A DNA stretch of 64,000 nt from Trinickia dinghuensis. Lineage in GTDB: Bacteria > Pseudomonadota > Gammaproteobacteria > Burkholderiales > Burkholderiaceae. Below, in pieces: positions 11,871-22,799 of the stretch. A program made the position numbers and the translations under genes. How positions within the stretch are numbered: position 1 is the stretch's first letter; the number at the start of each line of letters is the position of its first letter. Location of the stretch: assembly GCF_003367175.1 (NCBI RefSeq), contig NZ_QRGA01000003.1, positions 186,681 through 250,680 on the forward strand, in the 5' to 3' direction. The notes beneath the pieces are model-generated. The model made no database searches and was not told the DNA's origin. It saw nothing but the letters and a program-made list of their open reading frames with translations.

Positions 11871-11890
11871 AAAGTTCGAAAACGAACATT
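11871..11890. promoter_or_regulatory. GlpR-type operator (proximal)
   Basis: AAAGTTCGAAAACGAACATT, resembles the E. coli glp operator (TGTTCGATAACGAACA-like), 56 bp upstream of glpD. Confidence 0.75.
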
Positions 11891-11945
11891 GATAGGTTCG
11901 TTTTATTTAGCTGATAGCCGGATGGCATAAGAGGGGACAAAGCAA

Positions 11946-13499
11946 GTGACGCAAGGCAGCCGATACGATCTGCTCGTGGTGGGTGGCGGAATCAATGGCA
12001 CGGGCATCGCGCGCGACGCCGCTGGACGCGGCTTGTCCGTCCTGCTCGTCGAGCAGGACGATCTGGCCTCCCACACTTCGTCGTCGAGCACGAAACTCAT
12101 TCACGGCGGGCTGCGCTACCTCGAATACAAGGAGTTCGGCCTCGTTCGCAAGGCGCTGCAAGAGCGCGAAACCTTGCTGCGCGCCGCCCCCCACATCATG
12201 TGGCCGCTGCGCTTCGTGATGCCCCACATGCCCAATCTGCGCCCGGCCTGGCTCATCCGCGCCGGCTTGTTCCTCTACGATCATCTGGCGCGGCGCGAGC
12301 TGCTGCCGGGTTCGCGCGGCATCGACATGCGCCGCCATCCCGCCGGCGCGCCGCTCGTCGATTCGATCGCGCGCGGCTTCGTCTACTCGGACGGCTGGGT
12401 CGACGATGCGCGTCTCGTCGTGCTGAATGCGCTCGATGCCGCCGAGCGCGGCGCCACGGTGCTCACGCGCACGAAGCTCGCCGGTGCCGTGCGCGCGGGC
12501 GGCGAATGGCACGCGCAGCTGCAACGCGCGGACGGCGCGCGCCTCGACGTGCGCGCGATGGCAATCGCGAACGCGGCGGGCCCGTGGGTGGGCCAGCTAC
12601 TGCACGATGCGCTCGGGCGCGGCGCGCACCATAGCGTGCGGCTCGTCAAAGGCAGCCACATCGTGACGCGGCGCCTGTTCGATCACGATCACGCTTATAT
12701 TTTCCAGAACCCCGACAAGCGGATCATCTTCGCGATCCCCTACGAGCGCGAGTTCACGCTGGTCGGCACCACGGACGTCGAATATCACGGCGATCCGTCG
12801 CAGGTCGCCATCACCGAAGACGAAACGCGCTATCTGTGCGAGTCGATCAACCGGTACTTCAAGCGCAAGATCACGCCGGCCGACGTTTGCTGGACCTACT
12901 CGGGCGTGCGTCCGCTGCTCGAGGAAGAAGGCGCCGACAACCCGTCGGCCGTCACGCGCGATTACCGGCTCGAACTCGACGCCGGTGACGGCGAGGCGCC
13001 GCTGCTGTCGGTTTTCGGCGGCAAGATCACCACGTTCCGCAAGCTCGCCGAAGAGGCCGTCGACCGCCTCGGCTCGGTCATGCCGATCGGCAAGGGCGCT
13101 TGGACGGCCGGCGCGCCGCTGCCCGGCGGCGATATCCCGGGCGCGAAGTTCGAACCGTTCGCCGCGAAGTTCGCAAACGAACATCCGTGGCTGCCGGCCA
13201 ACGTAGCGCGCCGCTACGCGCGCGCATACGGCACGCGGGCCAAGCAGCTCGTGGGTTCGGCCAAATCGCTGGCGGACCTCGGCCACGAATTCGCGCCGGG
13301 CCTGTTCGAACAAGAGCTGCGCTACCTGCGCGACGTCGAGTGGGCGCGCGCCAGCGCGGACGTCCTCTGGCGCCGTTCCAAGATGGGCCTGCATCTGCAG
13401 CCGGGCACGACCGAACAGGTGGCGGGCGCGATCGACGCCTGGTTCGCCCGCTCACCGGCGTCGATTGCGCAGCACACCTCGTCCGCCATCCCCGGCTGA
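11946..13499 (+). CDS. glpD: aerobic glycerol-3-phosphate dehydrogenase
   Basis: [57 protein letters not shown] motif. Confidence 0.95.
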   Translation: MTQGSRYDLLVVGGGINGTGIARDAAGRGLSVLLVEQDDLASHTSSSSTKLIHGGLRYLEYKEFGLVRKALQERETLLRAAPHIMWPLRFVMPHMPNLRPAWLIRAGLFLYDHLARRELLPGSRGIDMRRHPAGAPLVDSIARGFVYSDGWVDDARLVVLNALDAAERGATVLTRTKLAGAVRAGGEWHAQLQRADGARLDVRAMAIANAAGPWVGQLLHDALGRGAHHSVRLVKGSHIVTRRLFDHDHAYIFQNPDKRIIFAIPYEREFTLVGTTDVEYHGDPSQVAITEDETRYLCESINRYFKRKITPADVCWTYSGVRPLLEEEGADNPSAVTRDYRLELDAGDGEAPLLSVFGGKITTFRKLAEEAVDRLGSVMPIGKGAWTAGAPLPGGDIPGAKFEPFAAKFANEHPWLPANVARRYARAYGTRAKQLVGSAKSLADLGHEFAPGLFEQELRYLRDVEWARASADVLWRRSKMGLHLQPGTTEQVAGAIDAWFARSPASIAQHTSSAIPG

Positions 13500-13606
13500 C
13501 GGCGCGAGGGGCATTTCCGCACGGCAGTACCCGCATCACCGGCAGTACCAGGAACCGCGCAGCAGACGAGCTGCGACATATCACGACAACACATGGAGAA
13601 GAGACA

Positions 13607-15106
13607 ATGCAGGATCAATACATCCTCGCGCTGGACCAAGGCACCACGAGTTCACGTGCGATGCTGTTCGACCGCAAGGGCAACGTCGTCTCGGTTGCTC
13701 AAAAAGAATTCCGTCAGATCTATCCGCAGCCGGGCTGGGTCGAGCACGATCCGCAGGAGATCTGGTCGACGCAAGCCGGCGTCGCGGCCGAAGCCGTCAC
13801 GCGCGCGGGTATCAACGGCACGTCGATCGCCTCGATCGGCATCACGAATCAGCGCGAAACGACGATCGTCTGGGATCGCGACACGGGTCAGCCGATCTAT
13901 AACGCAATCGTCTGGCAAGACCGCCGCACCGCCGGCCTGTGCGATCAGCTCAAAGCGCAGGGCCTCGAGGAGAAAGTGCGCGCGAAAACGGGCCTGCCGA
14001 TCGACGCCTACTTTTCCGCCACCAAAATCCGCTGGATTCTCGACAACGTCGAAGGCGCGCGCGAAAAAGCCAAGCAAGGCAAGCTCGCGTTCGGCACGGT
14101 CGACAGCTGGCTCGTCTGGAACTTCACGAAGCACGAACTGCACATCACCGACGTGACGAATGCGTCGCGCACGATGCTGTTCAACATCCACACGATGCAG
14201 TGGGACAACGACCTGCTCGAGGCGCTCGACATTCCGCGCAGCATGCTGCCCGAAGTGCGCGCATCGTCGGAGATCTACGGCAACACGGTCACGACCGTCT
14301 TCGCCTCGAAGATTCCGATCGGCGGCATCGCCGGCGACCAGCACGCGGCGCTGTTCGGCCAAATGTGCACGAAGTCGGGCATGGTCAAGAACACCTACGG
14401 CACCGGCTGCTTCCTCGTCATGAACACGGGCGAGAAGCCCATCGAATCGAAGAACAACCTCGTCACCACGATCGCCTGGAAGATCGGCAACGAGGTCAAC
14501 TACGCGCTCGAAGGCAGCATCTTCATCGGCGGCGCGGTCGTGCAATGGCTGCGCGATGGGTTGGGCATCATCAAGAGCGCGTCCGATATCGAGGCCCTCG
14601 CGGCCAGCGTCGAACATAGCGACGGCGTCTACCTCGTTCCCGCGTTCGCGGGCCTCGGCGCCCCGCACTGGAATCCGCGCGCGCGCGGCACGCTGTTCGG
14701 CGTGACCCGCGGCACCACGAACGCGCATATCGCCCGGGCGGCGCTCGATTCGATCGCCTATCAATCGCTCGACGTGCTCAAGGCGATGGAAGCGGACTCC
14801 GGCATCAAGATCGGCGAGCTGCGCGTCGACGGCGGCGCCTGCGCCAACAACTTGCTCATGCAGTTCCAGTCCGACTTGCTCGGATGCTCGACCGCGCGTC
14901 CGCGCATCAGCGAAACGACGGCCCTCGGCGCCGCCTACCTCGCGGGCCTCGCCGTCGGCTACTGGAGCAACGTGGGCGAACTCGAAAGCCAATGGCAGCT
15001 CGACCGGCGCTTCACGCCTGCGATGCAGCAGGCCAACGCTCAGCAGTGCATCGCGGGCTGGCAGCGGGCGATCAACGCCGCCAAGGCTTGGGCCGACGCG
15101 AGCTGA
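13607..15106 (+). CDS. glpK: glycerol kinase
   Basis: [18 protein letters not shown]...; FGKY family throughout. Confidence 0.96.
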   Translation: MQDQYILALDQGTTSSRAMLFDRKGNVVSVAQKEFRQIYPQPGWVEHDPQEIWSTQAGVAAEAVTRAGINGTSIASIGITNQRETTIVWDRDTGQPIYNAIVWQDRRTAGLCDQLKAQGLEEKVRAKTGLPIDAYFSATKIRWILDNVEGAREKAKQGKLAFGTVDSWLVWNFTKHELHITDVTNASRTMLFNIHTMQWDNDLLEALDIPRSMLPEVRASSEIYGNTVTTVFASKIPIGGIAGDQHAALFGQMCTKSGMVKNTYGTGCFLVMNTGEKPIESKNNLVTTIAWKIGNEVNYALEGSIFIGGAVVQWLRDGLGIIKSASDIEALAASVEHSDGVYLVPAFAGLGAPHWNPRARGTLFGVTRGTTNAHIARAALDSIAYQSLDVLKAMEADSGIKIGELRVDGGACANNLLMQFQSDLLGCSTARPRISETTALGAAYLAGLAVGYWSNVGELESQWQLDRRFTPAMQQANAQQCIAGWQRAINAAKAWADAS

Positions 15107-15222
15107 GAGCGTACGGCCGCGGGCAGGGATACGGCATGAACGCGGCCGCTTCGTGCCCGTGCCCGCCTGCGCCAATTCAACCAACAATCGACCAACAATA
15201 GTCATTCCGGAGACACACCAAC

Positions 15223-15930
15223 ATGTCACCCCTGATCGCGGAATTCCTAGGCACCGCGCTGCTCGTGCTGCTCGGCAACGGCTCCGTCGCCAACGTGCTG
15301 CTCGCGCGCACGAAGGGCAAGGGCGCCGATCTCATCGTCATCGTCTGGGGCTGGGCGATGGCCGTCTTCGTCGCCGTCTACGTGACGGCGTCGTTCAGCG
15401 GCGCGCATCTGAACCCCGTCGTGACGATCAGCCTCGCGCTCGCCGGCAAGTTCGCCTGGAGCAAGGTAGCCGGCTACATCACGGCGCAGATGCTCGGCGG
15501 CATGGCAGGCGCGTTCCTCGTCTGGCTCGCCTATCGCCAGCACTTTTCGTCGACGGAAGACGCCGACATCAAGCTCGCCTGCTTCTGCACGGCGCCGGCG
15601 ATTCGCAGCGTCCCGCACAACGTGCTGACGGAAATGATCTGCACCTTCGTTCTGATCCTCGGCGTGCTCTACCTCGCCTCGCCGCAAGTGGGCCTCGGCG
15701 CGCTCGACGCCCTGCCCGTCGGCCTGCTCGTGCTCGGCATCGGCATCTCGCTCGGCGGCCCGACCGGCTATGCGATGAGCCCCGCCCGCGACCTGGCGCC
15801 GCGCATCATGCACGCGCTGCTGCCGATCCCCGGCAAGCGCGGCAGCGACTGGCGCTACGCCTGGGTGCCGGTGTTCGGCCCGCTCGTGGGCGGCGCGATG
15901 GCATCGTTCGTGTACGTGCATGCGCATTGA
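15223..15930 (+). CDS. glpF: glycerol uptake facilitator (MIP/aquaglyceroporin)
   Basis: MIP fold; SGAHLNPVVT first NPA-like loop and GYAMSPARDLAPR second loop. Confidence 0.9.
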   Translation: MSPLIAEFLGTALLVLLGNGSVANVLLARTKGKGADLIVIVWGWAMAVFVAVYVTASFSGAHLNPVVTISLALAGKFAWSKVAGYITAQMLGGMAGAFLVWLAYRQHFSSTEDADIKLACFCTAPAIRSVPHNVLTEMICTFVLILGVLYLASPQVGLGALDALPVGLLVLGIGISLGGPTGYAMSPARDLAPRIMHALLPIPGKRGSDWRYAWVPVFGPLVGGAMASFVYVHAH

Positions 15931-16014
15931 GCGGAACGATCAGTACGAACGGAACAGGCCGTGCAAGCGGAACAAGCCTGACAAGTACGACAAGCGGCAT
16001 AAGCGGAACGAGCA
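15931..16014. repeat. degenerate short-unit repeat (AAGCGGAAC-like)
   Basis: Recurring GCGGAACGA / GAACGGAACA / AAGCGGAACAAG / CAAGCGGCATAAGCGGAACGAG directly after glpF. Confidence 0.5.
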
Positions 16015-16217
16015 TGTTCGGCCGTTAGCCGCATAGACCCGATCGGGGCGTTCAAGGCCGGCGGCACGAATGCGTACCAATAGCCGCGAACGCCCCGGGG
16101 TCGGACTCAGCGAAGAAAGAGAGCGCCGCGACGCCAATATCCGTATCATTGGCGTTTCACTACACAACAAAGTGCGCTCCGGGGTTAGGCCAGCCACCGT
16201 GCGCGCGCCCTTTCTTC

Positions 16218-16904
16218 ATGTTCGACCATCTCATCTGCGACTGCGACGGCGTGCTCGTCGACAGTGAAGTGATCGCCGACCGCGTGCTGCTGCACGCCCT
16301 GTCGGCCGAGTTCCCGACCATCGATTTCGCTTCCGTCGTCCATCTGGCCTTCGGTCAGCGTACATCGACCTTTCTTTCCGATATCGAGAAGCGATTTGAG
16401 ATCGTCATCCCCGACAGTTTCCTCGCCGGTGTCGAACGCGACATCGACGCGCAATTGAAGCACTCGCTCGCACCGATCGCCGGCGTGCGCGATGCGCTCG
16501 CGCAGGTACCGCTGCCGGCTGCCGTCGTCTCCAACAGCCGCCTCGCGCGGATTGCGCAGTCGCTCTCGCGCGTCGGGCTGGCCGATGTCTTCGGCCCGCG
16601 CGTGTTCAGTGCCGAGCAGGTCCAACGGCCCAAGCCGCATCCGGACGTCTACCTGCACGCCGCGCGCGAACTCGGCGTCGCGCCGGAGCGCTGCCTTGTC
16701 GTCGAAGACAGCGTGACAGGCCTGTCGGCGGCGCGCGCCGCGGGCATGCCGACGATCGCGTTCGTCGGCGCGAGTCACGTTCCCAAAGGCTATGCGCAAG
16801 TGCTGCGCAACCTGGGCGTCACGCGCATCGTAGAGCGCATGGAGCAATTGCCCGCATTGATCGCCGCGGGGTTGCGCGGCGAGTTCGGGCAACTGCTTTC
16901 GTAA
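16218..16904 (+). CDS. HAD-superfamily hydrolase (phosphoglycolate phosphatase/beta-PGM-like)
   Basis: LICDCDGVLVDSE motif I, SNS motif II, VVEDSVTGLSAARAAGM motif. Confidence 0.88.
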   Translation: MFDHLICDCDGVLVDSEVIADRVLLHALSAEFPTIDFASVVHLAFGQRTSTFLSDIEKRFEIVIPDSFLAGVERDIDAQLKHSLAPIAGVRDALAQVPLPAAVVSNSRLARIAQSLSRVGLADVFGPRVFSAEQVQRPKPHPDVYLHAARELGVAPERCLVVEDSVTGLSAARAAGMPTIAFVGASHVPKGYAQVLRNLGVTRIVERMEQLPALIAAGLRGEFGQLLS

Positions 16905-16912
16905 GTCCGGGA

Positions 16913-16943
16913 CGTAGGCGAACCGGGGTTCGTTTCGCCTACG
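16913..16943. terminator. bidirectional hairpin between convergent genes
   Basis: Perfect 10-bp inverted repeat CGTAGGCGAA/TTCGCCTACG; no strong U-tract. Confidence 0.4.
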
Positions 16944-16984
16944 CGTTCGAGACTTCGAGAAGACGCCGAAACGACAGCGCCGCC

Positions 16985-17695
16985 TTACGCCTCGCTTGCG
17001 CAGCTCTCCCGCTCGCGTGCGGCCGCCAGCGCCCGGCGAAACGCAACCAGCTCCTCGATCGTCAGCATCGGCAAGCCGTGCTTGGCGGCGAAGCGCTCGA
17101 CCTGCGCGCCGCGCGTCATCGTGCCGTCCTCATTCATGAGTTCGCACAGCACGCCGGCCGGCGACAAGCCCGCGAGCACGGTCAGATCGACCGTGCCCTC
17201 GGTGTGGCCGCGGCGCGCGAGCACGCCGCCCGGCTGCGCGCGCAGCGGAAACACGTGACCGGGGCGCACGATGTCCTCGGGTTCGGCCTGCTCGGCGATA
17301 GCCGCCCGGATCGTCGTCACGCGATCGGCGGCCGACACGCCCGTGCTCACGCCGTGGCGCGCCTCGATCGATACCGTGAACGCCGTGCCGTGGCGGCTCT
17401 CGTTGTGGGCGACCATGGCCGGCAACGCGAGCGCGCGAATCTTCTCGTCGGGCAGGCACAAGCAGACGATGCCGCTGCACTCGCGAATCAGCAGCGCCAT
17501 CGTCTCGACGGACAGACGCTCGGCGGCCACGATGAGATCGGCCTCGTTTTCGCGATCGTGGTCGTCCTGCAGAACGACGGCGCGGCCATCACGCAACGCG
17601 GCAAGCGCGGCTGCGATGCGCGGCGACATCGGCACGGAATCGAGGAAGGAAAGTTCGGCGGACGCCGTGGAAACGGGTAAAGACGGTAAAGACAT
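16985..17695 (-). CDS. ribB: 3,4-dihydroxy-2-butanone 4-phosphate synthase
   Basis: [39 protein letters not shown] motifs. Confidence 0.93.
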   Translation of the reverse strand: MSLPSLPVSTASAELSFLDSVPMSPRIAAALAALRDGRAVVLQDDHDRENEADLIVAAERLSVETMALLIRECSGIVCLCLPDEKIRALALPAMVAHNESRHGTAFTVSIEARHGVSTGVSAADRVTTIRAAIAEQAEPEDIVRPGHVFPLRAQPGGVLARRGHTEGTVDLTVLAGLSPAGVLCELMNEDGTMTRGAQVERFAAKHGLPMLTIEELVAFRRALAAARERESCASEA

Positions 17696-17829
17696 ATGAA
17701 ACGCTCCTCGCGAGAGAGAAAAAGCGAAAAACGTTTCAGGGCATCGCAAACGGCACGAACGCCACCGCGCTCGACACGGCAAAGCATGCCGAGCCGAACG
17801 AGGCGGCGAGCGCGACTGTCTGCGCATCT

Positions 17830-17989
17830 TCTTTCATCCGGACTGTGACCGTCGGCTCTGGCATCGCACCAGATCTGCTGACCCCGCGCGGCAAGCAACC
17901 GGAGAGGCTGCTTCGTTCGCGGGCGCTCGCGGGCTCGCCGGCACATGGCCGGCATACCGCCGGTGGGGAATTTCACCCCGCCCTGAAGA
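17830..17989 (-). ncRNA. FMN riboswitch (RFN element)
   Basis: Minus strand GTCTTCAGGGCGGGGTGAAATTCCCCACCGGCGGTA ... CCAGAGCCGACGGTCACAGTCCGGATGAAAG, canonical RFN conserved blocks upstream of ribB. Confidence 0.95.
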
Positions 17990-18068
17990 CGCACTGATAT
18001 ATAAGACATAGAACCGGCACTGGGCCGGTCCGATGAGGATACACGAGGGTTGCCATGCCTGCCGGCAA

Positions 18069-18090
18069 AGCCCTCGCGGCGGCGAGGGCT
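18069..18090. other. perfect GC-rich hairpin
   Basis: AGCCCTCGC-GGCG-GCGAGGGCT followed by CTTT. Confidence 0.5.
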
Positions 18091-18182
18091 CTTTCCGAAC
18101 GGAAAGCGGGCCCGGGCTTGCCGTCATGCCGACCGAAAACGGATCCGCGCTGGCCGCATCGGGGCCGCCATGCCCGACCGGC

Positions 18183-18188
18183 TATAAT
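18183..18188 (+). promoter_or_regulatory. putative -10 element for miaB
   Basis: Perfect TATAAT in GGCTATAATGTCGGG; -35 not clear. Confidence 0.4.
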
Positions 18189-18361
18189 GTCGGGTTATGC
18201 GGCAGGCATTTCGTCCCGCTTCGCCCCCTTTTACCAGGGAGATACGCGCGAGCGACACGCCCCGCCGCGGCCCGACATCCGCCCCGCCCGATGCGGCGGC
18301 CCGTGCCGGCTTCCACGACTTACCTACGCCCCCAGGTCAACCACTGCGAACGGCGAGCTTC

Positions 18362-19729
18362 ATGACCAAGAAAGTTTATGTAAAAACCTTTGGCTGCCAG
18401 ATGAACGAGTACGACTCCGACAAGATGGTCGACGTACTTGGTGCCGCCGAAGGACTCGTCAAGACGGATTCCCCCGAAGACGCTGACGTCATCCTGTTCA
18501 ACACCTGCTCCGTGCGCGAAAAGGCGCAGGAAAAGGTCTTCTCCGATCTGGGCCGCGTGCGCGAGCTGAAAGAGGCCAAGCCCGACCTGCTGATCGGCGT
18601 CGGCGGCTGCGTCGCGAGCCAGGAAGGCGCCGCGATCGTCGCGCGCGCGCCCTACGTCGATCTCGTCTTCGGCCCGCAGACGCTGCACCGGCTGCCGCAG
18701 ATGATCGACGCGCGCCGCGCGAGCGGCCGTTCGCAAGTCGACATCTCGTTTCCCGAAATCGAAAAGTTCGACCATCTGCCGCCCGCGCGCGTCGACGGCC
18801 CGAGCGCATTCGTCTCGATCATGGAAGGCTGCAGCAAGTACTGCAGCTACTGCGTCGTGCCCTACACGCGCGGCGACGAGGTCTCACGCCCGCTCGACGA
18901 CGTCCTGACGGAAATCGCGGGGCTGGCCGATCAAGGCGTGCGCGAAGTCACGCTGCTCGGCCAGAACGTGAACGCCTATCGCGGCGCGCTGACGGCGGGC
19001 GCGGCCGAGATCGCCGATTTCGCGACGCTGATCGAATACGTCGCCGAGATCCCCGGCATCGAGCGCATCCGCTACACCACGTCCCATCCGAAGGAATTCA
19101 CGCAGCGCCTGATCGACGTCTACGCGAAGGTCGACAAGCTCGTTTCGCATCTGCACCTGCCCGTGCAGCACGGCTCCGATCGCATTCTGATGGCGATGAA
19201 GCGCGGCTACACGGTGCTCGAGTACAAGTCGGTGATACGCCGCCTGCGCGCGATCCGGCCCGACCTCTCGCTGTCCACGGACATCATCGTCGGCTTCCCG
19301 GGCGAGACGCAGGACGACTTCGACAAGACGATGGCGCTCGTGCACGAGATGAGCTACGACACGAGCTTCTCGTTCATCTACAGCCCGCGTCCCGGCACGC
19401 CCGCCGCGAACCTTCACGACGATACGCCGCGCGAAGCTAAGCTCAAGCGCCTGCAGCATTTGCAGGCGACCATCGACGCCAACGTCGTGCGCATCAGCGA
19501 AGCGATGGTCGGCAACGTCGAGCGCATCCTCGTCGAGCGCCCCGCGCGCAAGGACCCGACCGAACTCGCCGGCCGCACGGCCAACAACCGCGTCGTCAAT
19601 TTCCCCGCGCCGGTGGCCTCGCACGCGCGTCTGATCGGCCAGATGATCGACGTGCGCATCACGCGCGCCTATCCGCATTCGCTGCGCGGCGAACTCGTGC
19701 TCGCGGAACATCCGGAATCCGTTGCTTGA
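18362..19729 (+). CDS. miaB: tRNA-2-methylthio-N6-dimethylallyladenosine synthase
   Basis: [20 protein letters not shown] and radical [18 protein letters not shown]. Confidence 0.96.
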   Translation: MTKKVYVKTFGCQMNEYDSDKMVDVLGAAEGLVKTDSPEDADVILFNTCSVREKAQEKVFSDLGRVRELKEAKPDLLIGVGGCVASQEGAAIVARAPYVDLVFGPQTLHRLPQMIDARRASGRSQVDISFPEIEKFDHLPPARVDGPSAFVSIMEGCSKYCSYCVVPYTRGDEVSRPLDDVLTEIAGLADQGVREVTLLGQNVNAYRGALTAGAAEIADFATLIEYVAEIPGIERIRYTTSHPKEFTQRLIDVYAKVDKLVSHLHLPVQHGSDRILMAMKRGYTVLEYKSVIRRLRAIRPDLSLSTDIIVGFPGETQDDFDKTMALVHEMSYDTSFSFIYSPRPGTPAANLHDDTPREAKLKRLQHLQATIDANVVRISEAMVGNVERILVERPARKDPTELAGRTANNRVVNFPAPVASHARLIGQMIDVRITRAYPHSLRGELVLAEHPESVA

Positions 19730-20835
19730 ACCTTGACCCCCGACCCATCGCCCAAGTCCTTAAGGAACGCACTTTCGCCTTGAAGAACGCCCCGTCCCTG
19801 GAATTCACCGCGCCGCGAGAAGACAACGCGCGCCTCGCCAACCTGTGCGGGCCGCTCGACGAAAACCTGCGGCAGATCGAACAAGCGCTCGACGTCACGC
19901 TCCAGCGGCGCGGCCATCGCATCTCGATCCGCGGACGCGGCGCGAAAGTCGCGCTCGGCGCGCTCGAAACGTTCTACAACCGCGCACGCGAGCCGCTGTC
20001 GGTCGACGACATCCAGCTCGCGCTCGTCGAATCGCGCCATCCGGGCAACCGCGGCGGCGCGCAAGACGATGCGGCGTCCAACCGCTACGACCCCGACCAT
20101 CCGTTCGACGAACCGGCGGGCCAGGGCGACGAAAGCATCGACGAACTCGGCCCGAAACTCTACACGCGCCGCGCCGATCTGCGCGGACGCACGCCGGCGC
20201 AGCGCGAATACTTGAAGCAGATCGTCTCGCACGACGTCACCTTCGGCGTCGGGCCCGCGGGGACGGGCAAGACGTATCTCGCCGTGGCCTGCGCCGTCGA
20301 TTCGCTCGAGCGCGATCAAGTCAAGCGCATCGTGCTCACGCGTCCGGCGGTCGAAGCGGGCGAGCGGCTCGGCTTCCTGCCGGGCGACCTCGCGCAGAAG
20401 GTCGATCCGTACTTGCGTCCGCTTTACGACGCACTCTACGATCTGCTCGGCTTCGACAAGACCGCCAAGATGTTCGAGCGGCAGATGATCGAAATCGCAC
20501 CGCTCGCCTACATGCGCGGACGTACGCTGAACCACGCGTTCATCATTCTCGACGAAGCGCAGAACACGACGCCCGAGCAGATGAAGATGTTCCTCACGCG
20601 CATCGGCTTCGGCTCGAAAGCCGTCGTCACCGGCGATACGACGCAAGTCGACTTGCCGCGCGGCGCGAAAAGTGGGCTGATCGAAGCGCAGCAAGTGCTG
20701 GCGAACGTGCGCGGTATTGCGCTCACGCGCTTCACGAGTGCGGACGTGGTGCGTCATCCGCTCGTCGCCCGCATCGTCGAAGCGTACGACCAGCACACGA
20801 AGAAGGACGACGCCGCACCGATCGACGGGCGATGA
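19726..20835 (+). CDS. ybeZ: PhoH-like ATPase (YbeZ)
   Basis: [17 protein letters not shown] Walker [27 protein letters not shown] start overlaps the miaB stop. Confidence 0.93.
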   Translation: MNLDPRPIAQVLKERTFALKNAPSLEFTAPREDNARLANLCGPLDENLRQIEQALDVTLQRRGHRISIRGRGAKVALGALETFYNRAREPLSVDDIQLALVESRHPGNRGGAQDDAASNRYDPDHPFDEPAGQGDESIDELGPKLYTRRADLRGRTPAQREYLKQIVSHDVTFGVGPAGTGKTYLAVACAVDSLERDQVKRIVLTRPAVEAGERLGFLPGDLAQKVDPYLRPLYDALYDLLGFDKTAKMFERQMIEIAPLAYMRGRTLNHAFIILDEAQNTTPEQMKMFLTRIGFGSKAVVTGDTTQVDLPRGAKSGLIEAQQVLANVRGIALTRFTSADVVRHPLVARIVEAYDQHTKKDDAAPIDGR

Positions 20836-21341
20836 CGCCTCCCGCGAACCGAGAACGAATGAACGAGAAAACACGTGCGCCGCGGCTGAAGCTGGCGTTC
20901 CAGTTTCCGGCCGCCAAGGCGTTCCCCGAACACAAGGACGCGGTCTCGCGTGCGAACGTCGCCATCTGGATCAAGGCGGCACTGTTCGCCGACGGCGAGC
21001 TGACGGTGCGCTTGGTCGACGCCGACGAAGGCCGCCAGTTGAACCGCACCTATCGCGGCAAGGACTACGCGACGAACGTGCTCACGTTCGCCTACGCGGA
21101 GAGCGAAGACGATCCCGTTTCGGGCGACCTGATCCTGTGCTGCCCCGTGATCGAGCGCGAGGCGGCCGAGCAAGGCAAACCGCTCGCCGCGCACTACGCC
21201 CACATGATCGTGCACGGCACGCTTCATGCGCAGGGCTACGATCACGAGATCGACGAAGAGGCGGAAGAAATGGAAGCGCTCGAAACGGAGATCCTCGGCC
21301 GGCTGGGCTTCGCCGATCCGTACGGAGACCGCGCCCGCTAG
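20832..21341 (+). CDS. ybeY: endoribonuclease YbeY (rRNA maturation)
   Basis: [16 protein letters not shown] zinc motif. Confidence 0.94.
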   Translation: MTPPANRERMNEKTRAPRLKLAFQFPAAKAFPEHKDAVSRANVAIWIKAALFADGELTVRLVDADEGRQLNRTYRGKDYATNVLTFAYAESEDDPVSGDLILCCPVIEREAAEQGKPLAAHYAHMIVHGTLHAQGYDHEIDEEAEEMEALETEILGRLGFADPYGDRAR

Positions 21342-21351
21342 CACGCCCACG

Positions 21352-22005
21352 ATGTCCGACACGAGCCAGCTCCCCGCCCCGCTTGTTCCCGCCTGCCCGG
21401 GCTATCCGCCCGCGCTCGGCGAGGCGCGGCTGCTGGGCGAGGCCGAGCTTGCCGCATCGCTCGCCGATACGATGCGGCACTGGGACGGCGCGAGCGATCT
21501 ATGGCTGTTCGGCTATGGCTCGCTGATTTGGAACCCCGGCATGCCGGCCGCGGAAACCGTGCGTGCGCGCGTACGCGGCTACCACCGGGGGCTGTATCTG
21601 TGGTCCCGCGTGAACCGCGGCACGCCGGAGCAGCCGGGCCTCGTGCTCGCGCTCGATCGCGGCGGCTCCTGTACCGGCATGGCGTTTCGGCTCGCGGGCG
21701 AAGGCGCGCGGCCGCATTTGGAGGCGCTCTGGCGGCGTGAAATGCCGATGGGCTCCTACCGGCCGGCCTGGCTCCCGTGCTGGCTCGCCGATGGGCGCCG
21801 CGTCGACGCGCTGGCGTTCGTCATGCGGCGCGACGTGCCGACCTACACAGGCAAACTGTCCGACGAAACCGTGAAGGCCGTATTCGGCTGCGCCACAGGC
21901 CGCTACGGCACGACGCTCGATTACGTCCGCCGCACCGTCGAAGCCCTGCGCGAATGCGGGATGCCCGATCGCGCGCTCGAAGCGCTGCTCAAGCGTTGCC
22001 TTTAG
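21352..22005 (+). CDS. chaC: ChaC-family gamma-glutamylcyclotransferase
   Basis: LWLFGYGSLIWNPG motif. Confidence 0.92.
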   Translation: MSDTSQLPAPLVPACPGYPPALGEARLLGEAELAASLADTMRHWDGASDLWLFGYGSLIWNPGMPAAETVRARVRGYHRGLYLWSRVNRGTPEQPGLVLALDRGGSCTGMAFRLAGEGARPHLEALWRREMPMGSYRPAWLPCWLADGRRVDALAFVMRRDVPTYTGKLSDETVKAVFGCATGRYGTTLDYVRRTVEALRECGMPDRALEALLKRCL

Positions 22006-22019
22006 CGCCATCTCGTCGA

Positions 22020-22628
22020 TCAATATCCGAGAAAAGCCGCGATACCGACGAGCGCTCCAAGCCCGGCCACGCCGAGCGCGCCGCCGAGCAGCCAGCGGCG
22101 GCGCGTGAGCAGCGTGATGGCCGCCAGCGAAATCGCGATTTGCGTGAGCGTCGTGGCCTGCGCCCAGCGGTGGTGCAGATGCAGTTGCCGTTCGCTGGCC
22201 GCGTCCGCTTGCGCGACGGCCTTCTCGAGCCCTTCGGCCTGCGCCCGGATCGCCTTCTTTTGGTCGACGTATTTGGCGGCGTCGGCGGTGAACTTGGCGC
22301 TCGCCTTCGGATCGGCCGCCGTCAGCGCGGCGCCGAGTTCGGCCAGATTCTGCTTCTCGCCCTTTGCCTGGTAGTAGCCCCACTGATTGGCCGCCTCCGT
22401 CTTGCGGATCGCGGCCTCGTTCTTGTAAAAGAGCGCGAGCCCCTCGGTGGACCCGCCTTGATACGAGAAGATCGCACCGATCGTCGCGAGCACGGCCGTC
22501 ATGACGGCGATTCGGCCCGCGAACGGATCGGGCGGCGCGCCGCCGCTCTCGTGGCCATGCTCGTGATCGTGGCCCGCGTGTTCGAGCGCTTCTTCGTGCG
22601 GCCCGCGCACTTCAAACTCTTCGGACAT
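22020..22628 (-). CDS. DUF4337-like membrane protein
   Basis: His-rich N-terminus (GHDHEHGHE), TM segment near each end, coiled middle. Confidence 0.7.
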   Translation of the reverse strand: MSEEFEVRGPHEEALEHAGHDHEHGHESGGAPPDPFAGRIAVMTAVLATIGAIFSYQGGSTEGLALFYKNEAAIRKTEAANQWGYYQAKGEKQNLAELGAALTAADPKASAKFTADAAKYVDQKKAIRAQAEGLEKAVAQADAASERQLHLHHRWAQATTLTQIAISLAAITLLTRRRWLLGGALGVAGLGALVGIAAFLGY

Positions 22629-22799
22629 AATTCTTTCGCGCAAACAAGGTAGAAGACTGAAGGCAATTCGAGCTTGCGCTCGCCTTACAGTGCCTGTCGC
22701 GAACTTTAGCAGGCCCATCGGCATAGATGGTCCTACTTTTGCGTGGTGTATCCTTTACTCTCCGTTTACCACGCGTCCAGCCGTCCCGGACGCACCGCC

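Noticed and set aside
16913-16943. Small RNA gene
   Set aside because: Single hairpin between convergent genes is better explained as a shared terminator-like element
19726-21341. Novel overlapping gene system at miaB/phoH/ybeY
   Set aside because: Short start/stop overlaps are the usual translational coupling of this conserved operon
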